Numbered from the stretch's first letter, positions 14,688 through 22,416 are shown. The stretch is DNA of 34,701 bases from Deltaproteobacteria bacterium (GCA_024275015.1 JAJRZW010000019.1:1-34701), one strand, 5' to 3'. Translations and numbers: made by a program. Notes: generated from the letters alone by a model not told the origin.

Positions 14688-15113
14688 TCAATAGGCGCCG
14701 TCGACGAGAAAACCGGTTTCGCTCTGGAGTTTACGCAGGAGTTCCGGCAGATCGTCAGGGGCGATGACGATATCGCCGATGATCTCACAGCGCTCGTTAC
14801 TGCTACAGTCATAGACGTCAAGGTAAAAGCCGTTTTCGTCCCTGGCCAGCAGCAGATGGATGGCAATACCGCTTTTGGCAAGGTCACGATTGACCCGGCG
14901 CACCATTTCGCGCACGGTACGACCGGTATCGCCGTCAAGCCCGAAACGAAGATCCCCGGAACGGGGCTTCGGTCTCCCGGAGGTCATTATCCGCTTGAAA
15001 CGACGCACCCGCTCGGCCATCTCAATGGCAAATACCGGGTCGATGTCCGGCCGCGGCGGTCTTGGCGGGGTCGGCGGCGGCCCGTTGGGTTTTTTGATCT
15101 CGTAGATCACCAT
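14688..15113 (-). CDS. Conserved-looking hypothetical protein
   Basis: 141 aa, ATG 15113. The N-terminus has a Pro-rich linker (GPPPTPPRPPRPDIDP), followed by an Arg-rich helix and a compact alpha/beta part. The phrase LRFGLDGDTGRTVREMV recalls the DTGRTVVK strand of FlaG-type proteins, and the end ELLRKLQSETGFLVDGAY fits a small regulatory or flagellar-associated fold, but this likeness is weak. No signal peptide or membrane segment. It is flanked by R1/R2 repeats on both sides and is probably monocistronic. Real gene, function unknown. Confidence 0.65.
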   Translation of the reverse strand: MVIYEIKKPNGPPPTPPRPPRPDIDPVFAIEMAERVRRFKRIMTSGRPKPRSGDLRFGLDGDTGRTVREMVRRVNRDLAKSGIAIHLLLARDENGFYLDVYDCSSNERCEIIGDIVIAPDDLPELLRKLQSETGFLVDGAY

Positions 15114-15161
15114 GTTACCAGCTCAAGGTTTCTGCCAGAGAATATAATTTGCCCCTGTAAG

Positions 15162-15236
15162 GCGCACATGGCAGCGTCCCTGCAACCCCTTACAGAGTAG
15201 GATATGTTGCGTCAGGTGTGGTAATTGATCGCTCGC
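15162..15236 (-). repeat. R2 repeat copy
   Basis: Inverted copy: GCGCACATGGCAGCGTCCC, CCTTACAGAG, TTGCGTCAGGTGTGG and TAATTGATCGCTCGC. Confidence 0.75.
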
Positions 15237-15257
15237 GTTGACCTCCTTGTCAGGGCA

Positions 15258-15294
15258 TTGAAAAAGCCGTTCATGACTTTTGCAACGGCACGAT
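15258..15294 (+). repeat. R1 hairpin-4 fragment
   Basis: ATTGAAAAAGCCGTTCATGACTTTTGCAACGG-type sequence resembles the GTTGAAAAAGCC...GGCTTTTTCAAC hairpin of R1 with mutations. It ends about 80 bp before the stop of the metallo-beta-lactamase gene. Confidence 0.4.
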
Positions 15295-15375
15295 ATACCT
15301 CTTCGGCATTTACCCACAGAAACAATAACGTATTTTCAAATCGATAGCAACACCATCACCACGGCCTTCATCCGG

Positions 15376-16293
15376 CTAAATCTCAACCCGCATCCCCTCG
15401 CGGGAGAAAACCACCTCAAGATCGCCGTAACGCCCGGGCTCACAGAAGGCGGCGGCAAGGGTGTCGTGTTCGCCGTCGTCACGCATGGGTTCGTAATGAA
15501 ACATGAACATCTTCTTTACCCCGGCCCTGGCGGCGGCATCAACCGCGTCCTCCATCGGGGTGTGGCCCCAGCCGACCTTGCCGGCCTCGTACTCGGCCCG
15601 GGTGTACTGGGTATCGTGGATCAGGACATCGGCATTGCGGAAAAAATCCTCCACCGCCTGGTTCTGTTCCGCCGCCACCATGGCCCCCTCGTTGGCCATG
15701 AGTTCGTCATAGTCGGGGTCTTGGGGGTTGTCGGTAAAGATATTGACAAAGGGCTCGGTGTCATAGGTGGTACAGAAAACCTTGTCCTTATACTCAAAAC
15801 GATAGCCAAGGCATAAAACCGGATGATTGAGGTATTTGGTGTGCAGGGTCACCCCGCCGCCGAGGTCGAATACCCCTTCCTTTAAATGCTCATAGGTGAT
15901 ATCCGCCCCAAGCTCCACATGCCGCACCGGGAAATAACGATAGGTGAGCTGACCACCGACAATCGATTCAAGGGTCTCGCGTTCATGAGTGACCGGGCCG
16001 TAGACCTTTATCTTTACCCCGGGAATATAGATCGGAGTAAAGAAGGGAAACCCCATGATATGGTCCCAGTGGGTGTGGGTGAGGAAGAGCTCGGTGTCAA
16101 GGGGGCCCCGGCGCATATCATGACCGAGGAGATAATTACCCAGTTCCCGGATACCGCTGCCGGCGTCAATGATGATCAACCTGTCCGGATCTGAAAAACG
16201 AAGCTCGATACAGGGCGTGTTGCCGCCGTACCTGACCGTGTTCGGCCCCGGACAGGGAATTGATCCCCGTACTCCCCAGAAACGGATGCGCAT
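15376..16293 (-). CDS. Metallo-beta-lactamase fold hydrolase
   Basis: 305 aa, ATG 16293 with GAGGGGGG upstream. The zinc motif HTHWDH (73-78) is followed by a distal His in LNHPVLCLGYRF, an Asp in TTYDTEPF and HDTQY, and a late HYEP, matching binuclear MBL-fold hydrolases that open with MRIRFWGVRGSIP. Substrate not predictable; relatives include phosphodiesterase-like enzymes. The start overlaps the stop of the HDOD gene by one base (TGATG), so the two are translationally coupled, which suggests a joint signalling role. Confidence 0.88.
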   Translation of the reverse strand: MRIRFWGVRGSIPCPGPNTVRYGGNTPCIELRFSDPDRLIIIDAGSGIRELGNYLLGHDMRRGPLDTELFLTHTHWDHIMGFPFFTPIYIPGVKIKVYGPVTHERETLESIVGGQLTYRYFPVRHVELGADITYEHLKEGVFDLGGGVTLHTKYLNHPVLCLGYRFEYKDKVFCTTYDTEPFVNIFTDNPQDPDYDELMANEGAMVAAEQNQAVEDFFRNADVLIHDTQYTRAEYEAGKVGWGHTPMEDAVDAAARAGVKKMFMFHYEPMRDDGEHDTLAAAFCEPGRYGDLEVVFSREGMRVEI

Positions 16294-17189
16294 CAGCCCC
16301 CCTCCCGTGAAACCTGAAGAAATATCTGCGCCTTTTCAATCTCGCGATCAACCTCTTCACCGAGGTTATCGAGGCTGTTCCAGGCCATGTTCAACATCCC
16401 GAGAACATGCCTGATCGCCGGCCATTCCTGATAAGGATCACCGGAATAACCAATATCGTGGACATTGGCGTACATATTGGCCAGAGCGACCACCGCGGCA
16501 ATGTAACGATGCTCATCCGGAGCCCCGTCGGGATCATGATGCTGCACCAGGGCCACGCTCATGGCCTCGGAGAGCTGCCACTTGGCGGCGATCATCCCCC
16601 CGACAAGACCATGATCAAGACCGAGAACCATGGCTTCGGCCCGCAGAAGCGGCCCCTGCTCAAGCCGGGCCAGATCAAGGACCTGGATGTACTCGTCGGC
16701 AAAACGGTTATTCAACGGAACCTTGCCGAGATCGTGCAGAAGACCGGCAACAAAAAACTCCTCCCGCATCGCGGCCGGCACCCCGAGGTTTGAGGCGATA
16801 ATCTTGGCCGCGACCCCGACACAGATGGAATGGGCCCAGAAACCGTCCATAGGCAGGCTGCGAAACGAATCCTCCCGGCCGATGGTGCTGAGAACCGCAG
16901 TGCTCAGGGCCAGATTCTTGACCGTGTTAAGACCGAGCATGATGATCGCCCGGGTAAGCGAGGTGATCTGGTTGGGAAGGGAATAATAGGCGGAGTTGAT
17001 CAGCTTCAACACCTGGCCGGTAAGAACCGGATCAAGAGAGATGACCCGATTTAAATCATTAGGCGATGTGTTGGGACGATTGCAGACCTCAAGGACCTTG
17101 GTGACCGTGGTCGAAAGACTGGGCATCCGGTCAATAAAATCCTGGATATGCTGCTGACGCTTATCGGTAAAAGTCACGGCTTCCGCCAT
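16293..17189 (-). CDS. HDOD-domain signalling protein
   Basis: 298 aa from ATG 17189 with GGAGAAATTG directly upstream; a TTG at 17192 is less likely. Residues about 20-220 form an HDOD domain (MPSLSTTVTKVLEV ... DLNRVISLDPVLTGQVLKLIN ... LTRAIIMLGLNTVKNLALS ... GLLHDLGKVPLN, in parts). The HD pair of the metal site is partly kept (LLHDLGK), so phosphohydrolase activity is uncertain; most HDOD proteins are regulators in c-di-GMP or stress signalling. First gene of a two-gene unit with the MBL hydrolase. Confidence 0.88.
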   Translation of the reverse strand: MAEAVTFTDKRQQHIQDFIDRMPSLSTTVTKVLEVCNRPNTSPNDLNRVISLDPVLTGQVLKLINSAYYSLPNQITSLTRAIIMLGLNTVKNLALSTAVLSTIGREDSFRSLPMDGFWAHSICVGVAAKIIASNLGVPAAMREEFFVAGLLHDLGKVPLNNRFADEYIQVLDLARLEQGPLLRAEAMVLGLDHGLVGGMIAAKWQLSEAMSVALVQHHDPDGAPDEHRYIAAVVALANMYANVHDIGYSGDPYQEWPAIRHVLGMLNMAWNSLDNLGEEVDREIEKAQIFLQVSREGG

Positions 17190-17236
17190 CAATTTCTCCG
17201 CAAAGGATCTGGAGGCTACATCGACAAGGGATCAGC

Positions 17237-17312
17237 GCAAGCGATCAATTAACCGCACCTGACGCAAAAAACGCACCCGGCAAGGGATTCAGGAACACCG
17301 CCATATGCGCGC
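17237..17312 (+). repeat. R2 repeat copy adjacent to R1
   Basis: GCAAGCGATCAATTAACC, GCACCTGACGCAAAAAA, GGCAAGGGATTCAGGA and ACACCGCCATATGCGCGC. Confidence 0.75.
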
Positions 17313-17318
17313 TTGTAC

Positions 17319-17468
17319 CAGTCCGTTGAAAAACGGACTGATCGCGGTGCATGGACGCGCCGCCGATTTTATTGGGTCTAAAAAATCCAATAAAATCGAG
17401 AGGTTGGCCGGAACTTGTTTTGGCCAACCGGAAGTTGAAAAAGACAGGACGGTTTTTTCAACGGGCTG
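17319..17468 (+). repeat. R1 element, complete (four hairpins)
   Basis: Hairpin 1 CAGTCCGTT-loop GAAA-AACGGACTG (17319-17340). Hairpin 2 GATTTTATTGG / CCAATAAAATC, perfect (17365-17397). Hairpin 3 GGTTGGCC / GGCCAACC (17402-17429). Hairpin 4 GTTGAAAAA... / ...TTTTTTCAAC (17434-17462). The ends are inverted copies of CAG(T/C)CCGTTGAAAAA. Confidence 0.85.
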
Positions 17469-17598
17469 TCAGGTATATCAAACAGCTAAAGCGCGTGGCA
17501 GGGCCGTGTTCATGGAGCACTTACGGATCAACAATCATCTTAGCCAGCCGGGAGCGGCGGGGCAAGTTTTTTGCCTGACTTGAAAATTGATGGCGGCA

Positions 17599-17760
17599 TC
17601 AGCAGCCGTGCTTGACGAGAAAATCCCGCACCATCTCTTCCATGATCGCGAGCTGATCGGTGGGAGCATGGTTGATGATCACCCAGGTGCAGCGCTGATA
17701 GGCGCGGTAGAGGTCGGCGGGGACCTTCAGTTTAAGATCAACCAGGACATCTTTTCCCAT
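17599..17760 (-). CDS. 53-aa protein coupled to hisA
   Basis: ATG 17760 with GAGGATGAT just upstream, one base after the hisA stop (TGATATG), so translation is coupled. The 53-residue product (KVPADLYRAYQRCTWVIINH ... MEEMVRDFLVKHGC) has a strand followed by two helices and ends in Cys, compatible with a ribbon-helix-helix or other small dimer fold. A longer frame to 17811 lies inside hisA and is not used. Function unknown; the conserved-looking C-terminal HGC is notable. Confidence 0.65.
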   Translation of the reverse strand: MGKDVLVDLKLKVPADLYRAYQRCTWVIINHAPTDQLAIMEEMVRDFLVKHGC

Positions 17761-17761
17761 A

Positions 17762-18538
17762 TCATCCTCTTTGTTCACTCCCACCTCCGAATCTTCCGGA
17801 TACTTCAGCATAGGTCATGGCAGTACCGCCGAAGATATCAAGGCCGCTGCCGACGGTATAATCAAGCCGTCCGCGGCCGTGCCTGCCGATCAGATCAATA
17901 TCAGCCATGGAGCCGATACCACCGGCGTAAGTGGTGACAATGGGAGAATGCCGCCCGAGAAGCTCAATCAGATCCACCGCCACCCCGGCACATTTGCCCT
18001 CGACATCGGCGGCATGGATAAGAAACTCGGCGCAATAGGCGGAAAGTTCGACCAGACTGTCAGGACAGACCCGGACCCTGGTGAACTTCTGCCAGCGGTC
18101 GGTAACAATATAATAGGCGTTGTCGCGTAAACGACAGCTCAGATCGAGAACCAGATGTTCCCGCCCCACGGCGGCGACCATCCGTGAAAGACGGGCAAGA
18201 TCGACCCGGCCGTCACGAAAGACATAAGAGGTGACAATCACCGCCGCAGCACCACGCTCAAGCCACTCCGGCCCGTTCTCCGGGTCAATGCTGCCGCCAA
18301 TCTGCAGGCCTCCGGGCCAGGCGGCAAGAGCAGCCGCGGCCGCGGTCTCGTTGCCTGAACCAAGCATGATCACATGGCCACCGACAAGACCATCGCCACG
18401 ATAAAGCCCGGCGTAATAGGCTGGGGAACGATCAGAGACAAAGTTCTCCCGCAGGTCCATGCCGTCATCACTCAGGCTCGAACCGACAATCTGTTTAACC
18501 TTGCCCTCATGCAGGTCAATACAGGGTCTGAAACGCAT
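17762..18538 (-). CDS. hisA: Eukaryotic-type HisA (ProFAR isomerase, His6-like)
   Basis: 258 aa from ATG 18538 (AAGG about 9 bases upstream); a frame opening at 18589 would start inside a terminator hairpin. It isomerises ProFAR to PRFAR in histidine synthesis. The sequence follows yeast His6 rather than the usual bacterial HisA: CIDLHEGKVKQIVG, NFVS..SPAYYAGLY, GGHVIMLGSGNE, LQIGGSI, VIVTSYVF..G, LVLDLSCR, EFLIHAADVEGKCAGV, YAGGI, and LDYTVGSGLDIFGG. The DLSCR and HAADVEG blocks are especially diagnostic. The catalytic Asp of strand 1 (CIDLH) and the Asp of HAADVEG are present. Its partner is the 53-aa gene downstream; other his genes are not adjacent (hisC is 12 kb away). Confidence 0.88.
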   Translation of the reverse strand: MRFRPCIDLHEGKVKQIVGSSLSDDGMDLRENFVSDRSPAYYAGLYRGDGLVGGHVIMLGSGNETAAAAALAAWPGGLQIGGSIDPENGPEWLERGAAAVIVTSYVFRDGRVDLARLSRMVAAVGREHLVLDLSCRLRDNAYYIVTDRWQKFTRVRVCPDSLVELSAYCAEFLIHAADVEGKCAGVAVDLIELLGRHSPIVTTYAGGIGSMADIDLIGRHGRGRLDYTVGSGLDIFGGTAMTYAEVSGRFGGGSEQRG

Positions 18539-18594
18539 CTCTTTTACCTTGAATCCATGCCGGATTCCTGCCGACTTTACCCGCAACAAGAAAA

Positions 18595-18622
18595 AGGCAG
18601 AAAGGCTTGCCGCCCCCTGCCT
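18595..18622 (-). terminator. Terminator-like hairpin upstream of hisA
   Basis: Minus strand AGGCAG (18622-18617) pairs with CTGCCT (18600-18595), then a U5 run. It would end transcripts coming from the P-loop gene before hisA, 57 bp from the hisA start. Confidence 0.5.
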
Positions 18623-18627
18623 CTTGA

Positions 18628-18672
18628 AAATCGCACTCTGTTAAGGGGTTCAGGACCGCCGCCATGTGCGCG
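18628..18672 (+). repeat. R2 repeat fragment
   Basis: Right half of R2 only: ATCGCACTCTGTTAAGGGG, TTCAGGACCGCC and GCCATGTGCGCG. Confidence 0.65.
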
Positions 18673-18750
18673 TTCAGCCATTTTTGACACATAGCGGCAT
18701 ATTAAAGGGTTAAAACGCGGGCAGAGTGATGCTCCTGAATCGCTTACTAA

Positions 18751-18884
18751 AACCTGAATCTGTGACGGCTTTGATGCTTGTTGAGACGCATCAGGTTGAA
18801 TAAGCGCGTTTTTGGCGAAGTTGCAGTTCGGTTGGCAGATTCACCCCGCCGCCCTCCGGGGCGTCCGATAGAGGGCCGTCTGCT
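18751..18884 (+). repeat. R3 repeat copy
   Basis: AACCTGAATCTGTGACGGCTT at the left, GCATCAGGTTGAATAAGCGCG and TTTTTGGC in the middle, then TTCACCCCGCCGCCCTCCGG, GGCGTCCGATAGAGG and TCTGCTG. Homologous over its length to 23044-23177 and in part to 26995-27100, all in + orientation. Confidence 0.75.
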
Positions 18885-18997
18885 GTGTCGGCAACCCGTT
18901 GATATACCGAAGTATAATCAACGTGGTCGCCTCCTTGCGTCCGGCCCGCTATCGAACGTCACCGATTCAGGTAAAAATCAATAAACGCCACGGCCCG

Positions 18998-19693
18998 TCA
19001 AGACTTAACCAGGTAGGTGGCAGGGTCAAGTTTCATAACTTTGCCCGGAACCACGCTGTTGGTGGAATCCTTGATGGCGTTGAGGCTTAGTTCACTGCCG
19101 TCGCCGTCAGGTTCGATCAACAGGACGGTGTCGAAAAGATCATCAACCTCATGACAGGGTGCCGGAACCCCGACAGCACTCTTACGCTCGTCCTCACGGT
19201 GACTGACCGCGGTAAACCAGATATTGAGATCCATTGCCCCGGCAAGCTCACGCAGATCGGAGACAAGATCACGACATGATTCGTCAAAAATAAATCCGTC
19301 CACCACCACCACCGCAGGGCGAAAAATATTCTGATAGACCAGATCGTTAAGCCGTTCCTCAAGTTTGGGCCTGGTAAATCCGGCCTCATTGAAAGTCATG
19401 ATCAGACGGTTACGATTTACCTGCTCCATGATTGCGGCGGCATCACTGCCGACAACATCCTTGAGGATATCATCATACCAGACCCGAACTTTGTCAAGGG
19501 GCTGGTTGATGCTGACATGCAGCACCTGACGACCGTTAATGATACTGTCCAGGGCGATCTGGACCAGAAGGGCGGTCTTGCCGAGACCGGCCCGGGAAAT
19601 CACCAGGCCCATACGGCGGTCAACCCGGATGCCGTCGCCGGTGGTGGCAAAGACCTTAAGGGGATTTCTTCCTGCCAATTCAGTATTGGTCAT
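18998..19693 (-). CDS. RecA/KaiC-like P-loop ATPase of unknown role
   Basis: 231 aa, ATG 19693 with CAGGAAAT upstream. A Walker A motif (SRAGLGKTALL, near residues 33-43) is followed by a Walker B-like strand (AVVVVDGF) and a basic sensor-like segment (HREDERKS), in the order of the RecA/KaiC superfamily. The protein lacks the DNA-binding loops of RecA and has no extra domain. It is convergent with nothing and lies just upstream, in transcription order downstream, of fusA, separated by the fusA terminator. Function not recognised. Confidence 0.7.
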   Translation of the reverse strand: MTNTELAGRNPLKVFATTGDGIRVDRRMGLVISRAGLGKTALLVQIALDSIINGRQVLHVSINQPLDKVRVWYDDILKDVVGSDAAAIMEQVNRNRLIMTFNEAGFTRPKLEERLNDLVYQNIFRPAVVVVDGFIFDESCRDLVSDLRELAGAMDLNIWFTAVSHREDERKSAVGVPAPCHEVDDLFDTVLLIEPDGDGSELSLNAIKDSTNSVVPGKVMKLDPATYLVKS

Positions 19694-19732
19694 ATTTCCT
19701 GACTCCTGATTTATACACTCCGTCTGCCCTGT

Positions 19733-19759
19733 GAAAAAACGGCCAAACGCATTTTAGCC
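19733..19759 (-). terminator. Terminator of fusA
   Basis: Minus strand GGCTAAA pairs with TTTGGCC around ATGCG (19759-19741), then G and six U. It lies 26 bp after the fusA stop. Confidence 0.75.
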
Positions 19760-19784
19760 AAGGACCTGCTCCGGGCCCAAAAAA

Positions 19785-21860
19785 TTATTTATCCTTTTTC
19801 TGCCGGGCCTTGATAACCTCCTCGGCAACATTCTTGGGTACCGGACGGTAGGCGGCGAACTCCATGGTAAACTCGGCCTTGCCCTGGGTCAGGGAACGAA
19901 GGTCGGTTGAGTATCCGAACATTTCGGAAAGCGGAACCTCGGCATCGACCACGGTGTATTCATTTTCTTCGGTGGTGCCGAGGATAATACCACGGCGCTG
20001 GTTGAGGCTGCCCATGATCGAGCCCTGGAACTCACTCGGGCCCTCGACGCTGACCTTCATGATCGGCTCCATGATCACCGGTTGCGCTTTGGCGTAACCC
20101 TGGCGGAAAGCGCCGACAGCCGCCTGCTGGAAGGCGACATCGGAAGAATCAACCGAATGGGATGCGCCGTCGTTGATCACCACCTTGACCCCGGCAATCG
20201 GAGCCTCGGCCAGAGTACCCTTGACCATCGCCTTCCTGAAGCCCTTGTCGCAGGAGGAAATGAACTCCCGGGGGATGGAACCGCCGACAATTTCGTCAAC
20301 GAATTCATAATCGCCCTCTTCCATGGGCTCCATATAACCGGCAACCCGGCCGTACTGACCGGAACCACCGGTCTGTTTTTTGTGGGTATAGTCGAAATCG
20401 GCCCGCTGGGTAATGGTTTCACGATAAGAAACCTGGGGCGCCCCGACCTCGACCTCGGCGGCATACTCACGTTTCATCCGCTCAACATAAACGTCAAGAT
20501 GAAGCTCTCCCATCCCGGAAATAATGGTGTCACCGGTCTCATCGTCGACATAGGTCTTGAAGGTCGGGTCTTCCTTGGTAAAACGGTTCAAAGCCTTGGA
20601 CATATTGCCCTGGGCCTTACTGTCCACCGGATTGATCGCCAGAGAGATAACCGGCTCCGGCACATGCATGGAACTCATGGAATAATTGATTTTGTCAAAA
20701 CAGAAGGTATCGCCGGAAGCGCAGTCAACCCCGAAAAGGGCAACAATATCACCGGAATGAGAGGCTTCGATATCCTCCATCTCATCGGAATGCATCCGGA
20801 CCAGGCGGCCAACCTTGACCTTTTTACCGGTACGGACGTTAATGATGGAATCGCCCTTCCTGATGATCCCCTGATAGGTACGAACATAGGTCAGCTGACC
20901 GTATCGGCCATCCTCGAGCTTGAAGGCCAGGGCAACCAGGGGATCATCAGGATCACTGCTGGTCTTGACCTCGGCCTCCTCATTGTCAAGATCAAGGGCG
21001 ATATTTTCAATATCCATCGGTGAGGGCAGGTAGGCGTTAACCGCGTCCAGCATCGGCTGGACCCCCTTATTCTTATAAGCCGAACCGACAAATACCGGCG
21101 CCATTCCCAGGGACAGGGTGCCGCGACGAACCGCCTCGATAATCAGCTCCTGGGTGGCGGTACCCTCAAGGGCCGCTTCCATCAACTCATCGGAGAACAT
21201 GCTGGCGGCGTCGAGGAGTTCCTCGCGCCGGGCCTCGGCCTCGTCTCTGAGATTTTCCGGGATCTCTTCCTCCCGGAGATCATCGCCGTTTTCCCCGTCA
21301 AAGTAAATCGCCTTCATGGTCACCAGATCGACGACCCCTTCAAGTTCGGCCTCAAGACCGATGGGGATCTGCATAAGAACGGCATTGAGCCTGAGCTTGT
21401 CGCGTACCTGCTCGGTAACCCGCATGGGGTTGGCGCCGGTGCGGTCGCATTTATTGATAAAGACGATGCGGGGAACCTTGTAACGGGTCATCTGGCGGTT
21501 AACGGTAATCGACTGCGACTGTACCCCGCCGACGGAACACAAGATCAGGACCGCGCCGTCAAGCACCCTGAGGGCGCGTTCGACCTCAATGGTAAAGTCG
21601 ACATGGCCGGGGGTATCAATGATGTTGATCTGATGATCCTTCCACTCGGTATAGGTAGCGGCGCTGGCAATGGTGATACCGCGCTCCTTCTCAAGCTCCA
21701 TCGAATCCATCTTGGCGCCGACGCCGTCCTTGCCGCGAACCTCATGGATGGAATGAATACGGTTGGTATAATAAAGGATACGCTCGGTAAGGGTGGTCTT
21801 GCCGGAGTCAATATGGGCGCTGATGCCGATATTCCTCACCTTTGTCAGATCTTCACTCAT
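19785..21860 (-). CDS. fusA: Elongation factor G of the mitochondrial/spd-EFG1 type
   Basis: 691 aa from ATG 21860 (GAGGAAGC upstream). GTP-driven ribosomal translocation factor. G1 AHIDSGKT (15-22), G3 DTPGH (82-86), G4 NKCD (136-139). The start [20 protein letters not shown] and the [19 protein letters not shown] block match mitochondrial EF-G1 and the related spd group (spirochaetes, planctomycetes, deltaproteobacteria), rather than canonical EF-G with AHIDAGKTTT. In that group translocation and recycling are split between EFG1 and EFG2 paralogues; the EFG2 partner is not in this window. Not in the usual str operon: it is monocistronic with its own promoter and terminator. Confidence 0.95.
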   Translation of the reverse strand: MSEDLTKVRNIGISAHIDSGKTTLTERILYYTNRIHSIHEVRGKDGVGAKMDSMELEKERGITIASAATYTEWKDHQINIIDTPGHVDFTIEVERALRVLDGAVLILCSVGGVQSQSITVNRQMTRYKVPRIVFINKCDRTGANPMRVTEQVRDKLRLNAVLMQIPIGLEAELEGVVDLVTMKAIYFDGENGDDLREEEIPENLRDEAEARREELLDAASMFSDELMEAALEGTATQELIIEAVRRGTLSLGMAPVFVGSAYKNKGVQPMLDAVNAYLPSPMDIENIALDLDNEEAEVKTSSDPDDPLVALAFKLEDGRYGQLTYVRTYQGIIRKGDSIINVRTGKKVKVGRLVRMHSDEMEDIEASHSGDIVALFGVDCASGDTFCFDKINYSMSSMHVPEPVISLAINPVDSKAQGNMSKALNRFTKEDPTFKTYVDDETGDTIISGMGELHLDVYVERMKREYAAEVEVGAPQVSYRETITQRADFDYTHKKQTGGSGQYGRVAGYMEPMEEGDYEFVDEIVGGSIPREFISSCDKGFRKAMVKGTLAEAPIAGVKVVINDGASHSVDSSDVAFQQAAVGAFRQGYAKAQPVIMEPIMKVSVEGPSEFQGSIMGSLNQRRGIILGTTEENEYTVVDAEVPLSEMFGYSTDLRSLTQGKAEFTMEFAAYRPVPKNVAEEVIKARQKKDK

Positions 21861-21901
21861 TGATGCTTCCTCGTTAAGGCGCTTTTTGATTGCCTGCTGA
21901 T

Positions 21902-21931
21902 AAAAAAAGCCCCGCACAAGAGGGGCTTTAA
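21902..21931 (-). terminator. Terminator-like hairpin in the fusA leader (possible attenuator)
   Basis: Minus strand AAAGCCCC pairs with GGGGCTTT around an 8-nt loop, followed by a U7 tract; 41 bases separate it from the fusA ATG. It lies downstream of the putative fusA promoter, so it should terminate part of the fusA transcripts unless prevented. It could also stop readthrough from the gene upstream. Confidence 0.7.
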
Positions 21932-21956
21932 ATTCCCATAATAATAAAACGGGTAC

Positions 21957-21984
21957 ATTTAAACCTGACTCGCCCCGCTGTCAA
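21957..21984 (-). promoter_or_regulatory. Probable fusA promoter
   Basis: Minus strand TTGACA (21984-21979), 16-bp spacer, TTAAAT (21962-21957). The transcript would begin about 90 bases before the fusA ATG and include the terminator-like hairpin. Confidence 0.5.
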
Positions 21985-22017
21985 GATTTTCTTTGGGGCT
22001 TATAATATTAATGATGA

Positions 22018-22132
22018 TTTCACAAAAACCCCTTCTTTCCGTCATTACCGGCTAAGGCCGGAATTCATAATGTGTTTCATCACAGGATTCCGGCCTTAGC
22101 CGGTAATGATAATTTGCGACTTTTTACGACGC
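22018..22132 (-). repeat. R4 palindromic repeat
   Basis: Inverted relative to 23679-23806: GTCATTACCGGCTAAGGCC and its complement around CATAATGTGTTTCATCACAGG, ending in TTTGCGACTTTTTACGAC. Confidence 0.75.
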
Positions 22133-22186
22133 CATCATAAATAAAGCGACGGCCAGGTACTATCTCAACAAACCCCACCCCCGTGC

Positions 22187-22250
22187 TATAATGTCACGGT
22201 ATGTAAAGGTTTCAGGGGGATTAATGGAGCGCTTACATAAATTACACTCT
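22187..22250 (+). other. Extended -10 motif and degenerate R2 half next to R1
   Basis: TGCTATAAT (22184-22192) looks like an extended -10 on the plus strand, leading into GTATGTAAAGGTTTCAGGGG and GAGCGC, which resembles the right half of R2. No gene follows on that strand; a small transcript is possible but unsupported otherwise. Confidence 0.3.
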
Positions 22251-22258
22251 GCCCCTAA

Positions 22259-22407
22259 CAGACCGTTGAAAAAGCCGTCCATGGCTTTTTCAACTCCGGT
22301 TGACCAAAACAAGTTCCGGCCAACATCTCGATTTCACCGGGGTTTTCAACCCGGAAAAATCGGCGGCGCGGACATCAGCCGCGTACAGTCCGTTTTTCAA
22401 CGGACTG
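22259..22407 (-). repeat. R1 element, complete, flanked by CTAA direct repeats
   Basis: Inverted R1 copy with hairpin 4 (GTTGAAAAAGCC / GGCTTTTTCAAC, about 22264-22294), hairpin 3 (one mismatch), hairpin 2 and a perfect hairpin 1 (22386-22407). The 4-bp CTAA occurs directly at both borders (22255-22258 and 22408-22411), as a target-site duplication would. The right border lies 6 bases from the stop of the next gene. Confidence 0.85.
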
Positions 22408-22416
22408 CTAACCTCC

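Larger units (their letters stand above)
17190..17598. other. Gene-free stretch with adjacent R2 and R1 elements
   Basis: 409 bp: an R2 copy (17237-17312) is followed after six bases by a complete R1 element (17319-17468). The remaining 130 bp show nothing recognisable. Confidence 0.6.

Noticed and set aside
18751..18884. A known riboswitch in the R3 repeats
   Set aside because: I could not match the conserved core to TPP, cobalamin, SAM or c-di-GMP classes by eye, and the copies are not consistently placed before one type of gene.
20082..21023. A 313-codon plus-strand frame over fusA
   Set aside because: Antisense of a highly conserved EF-G gene.
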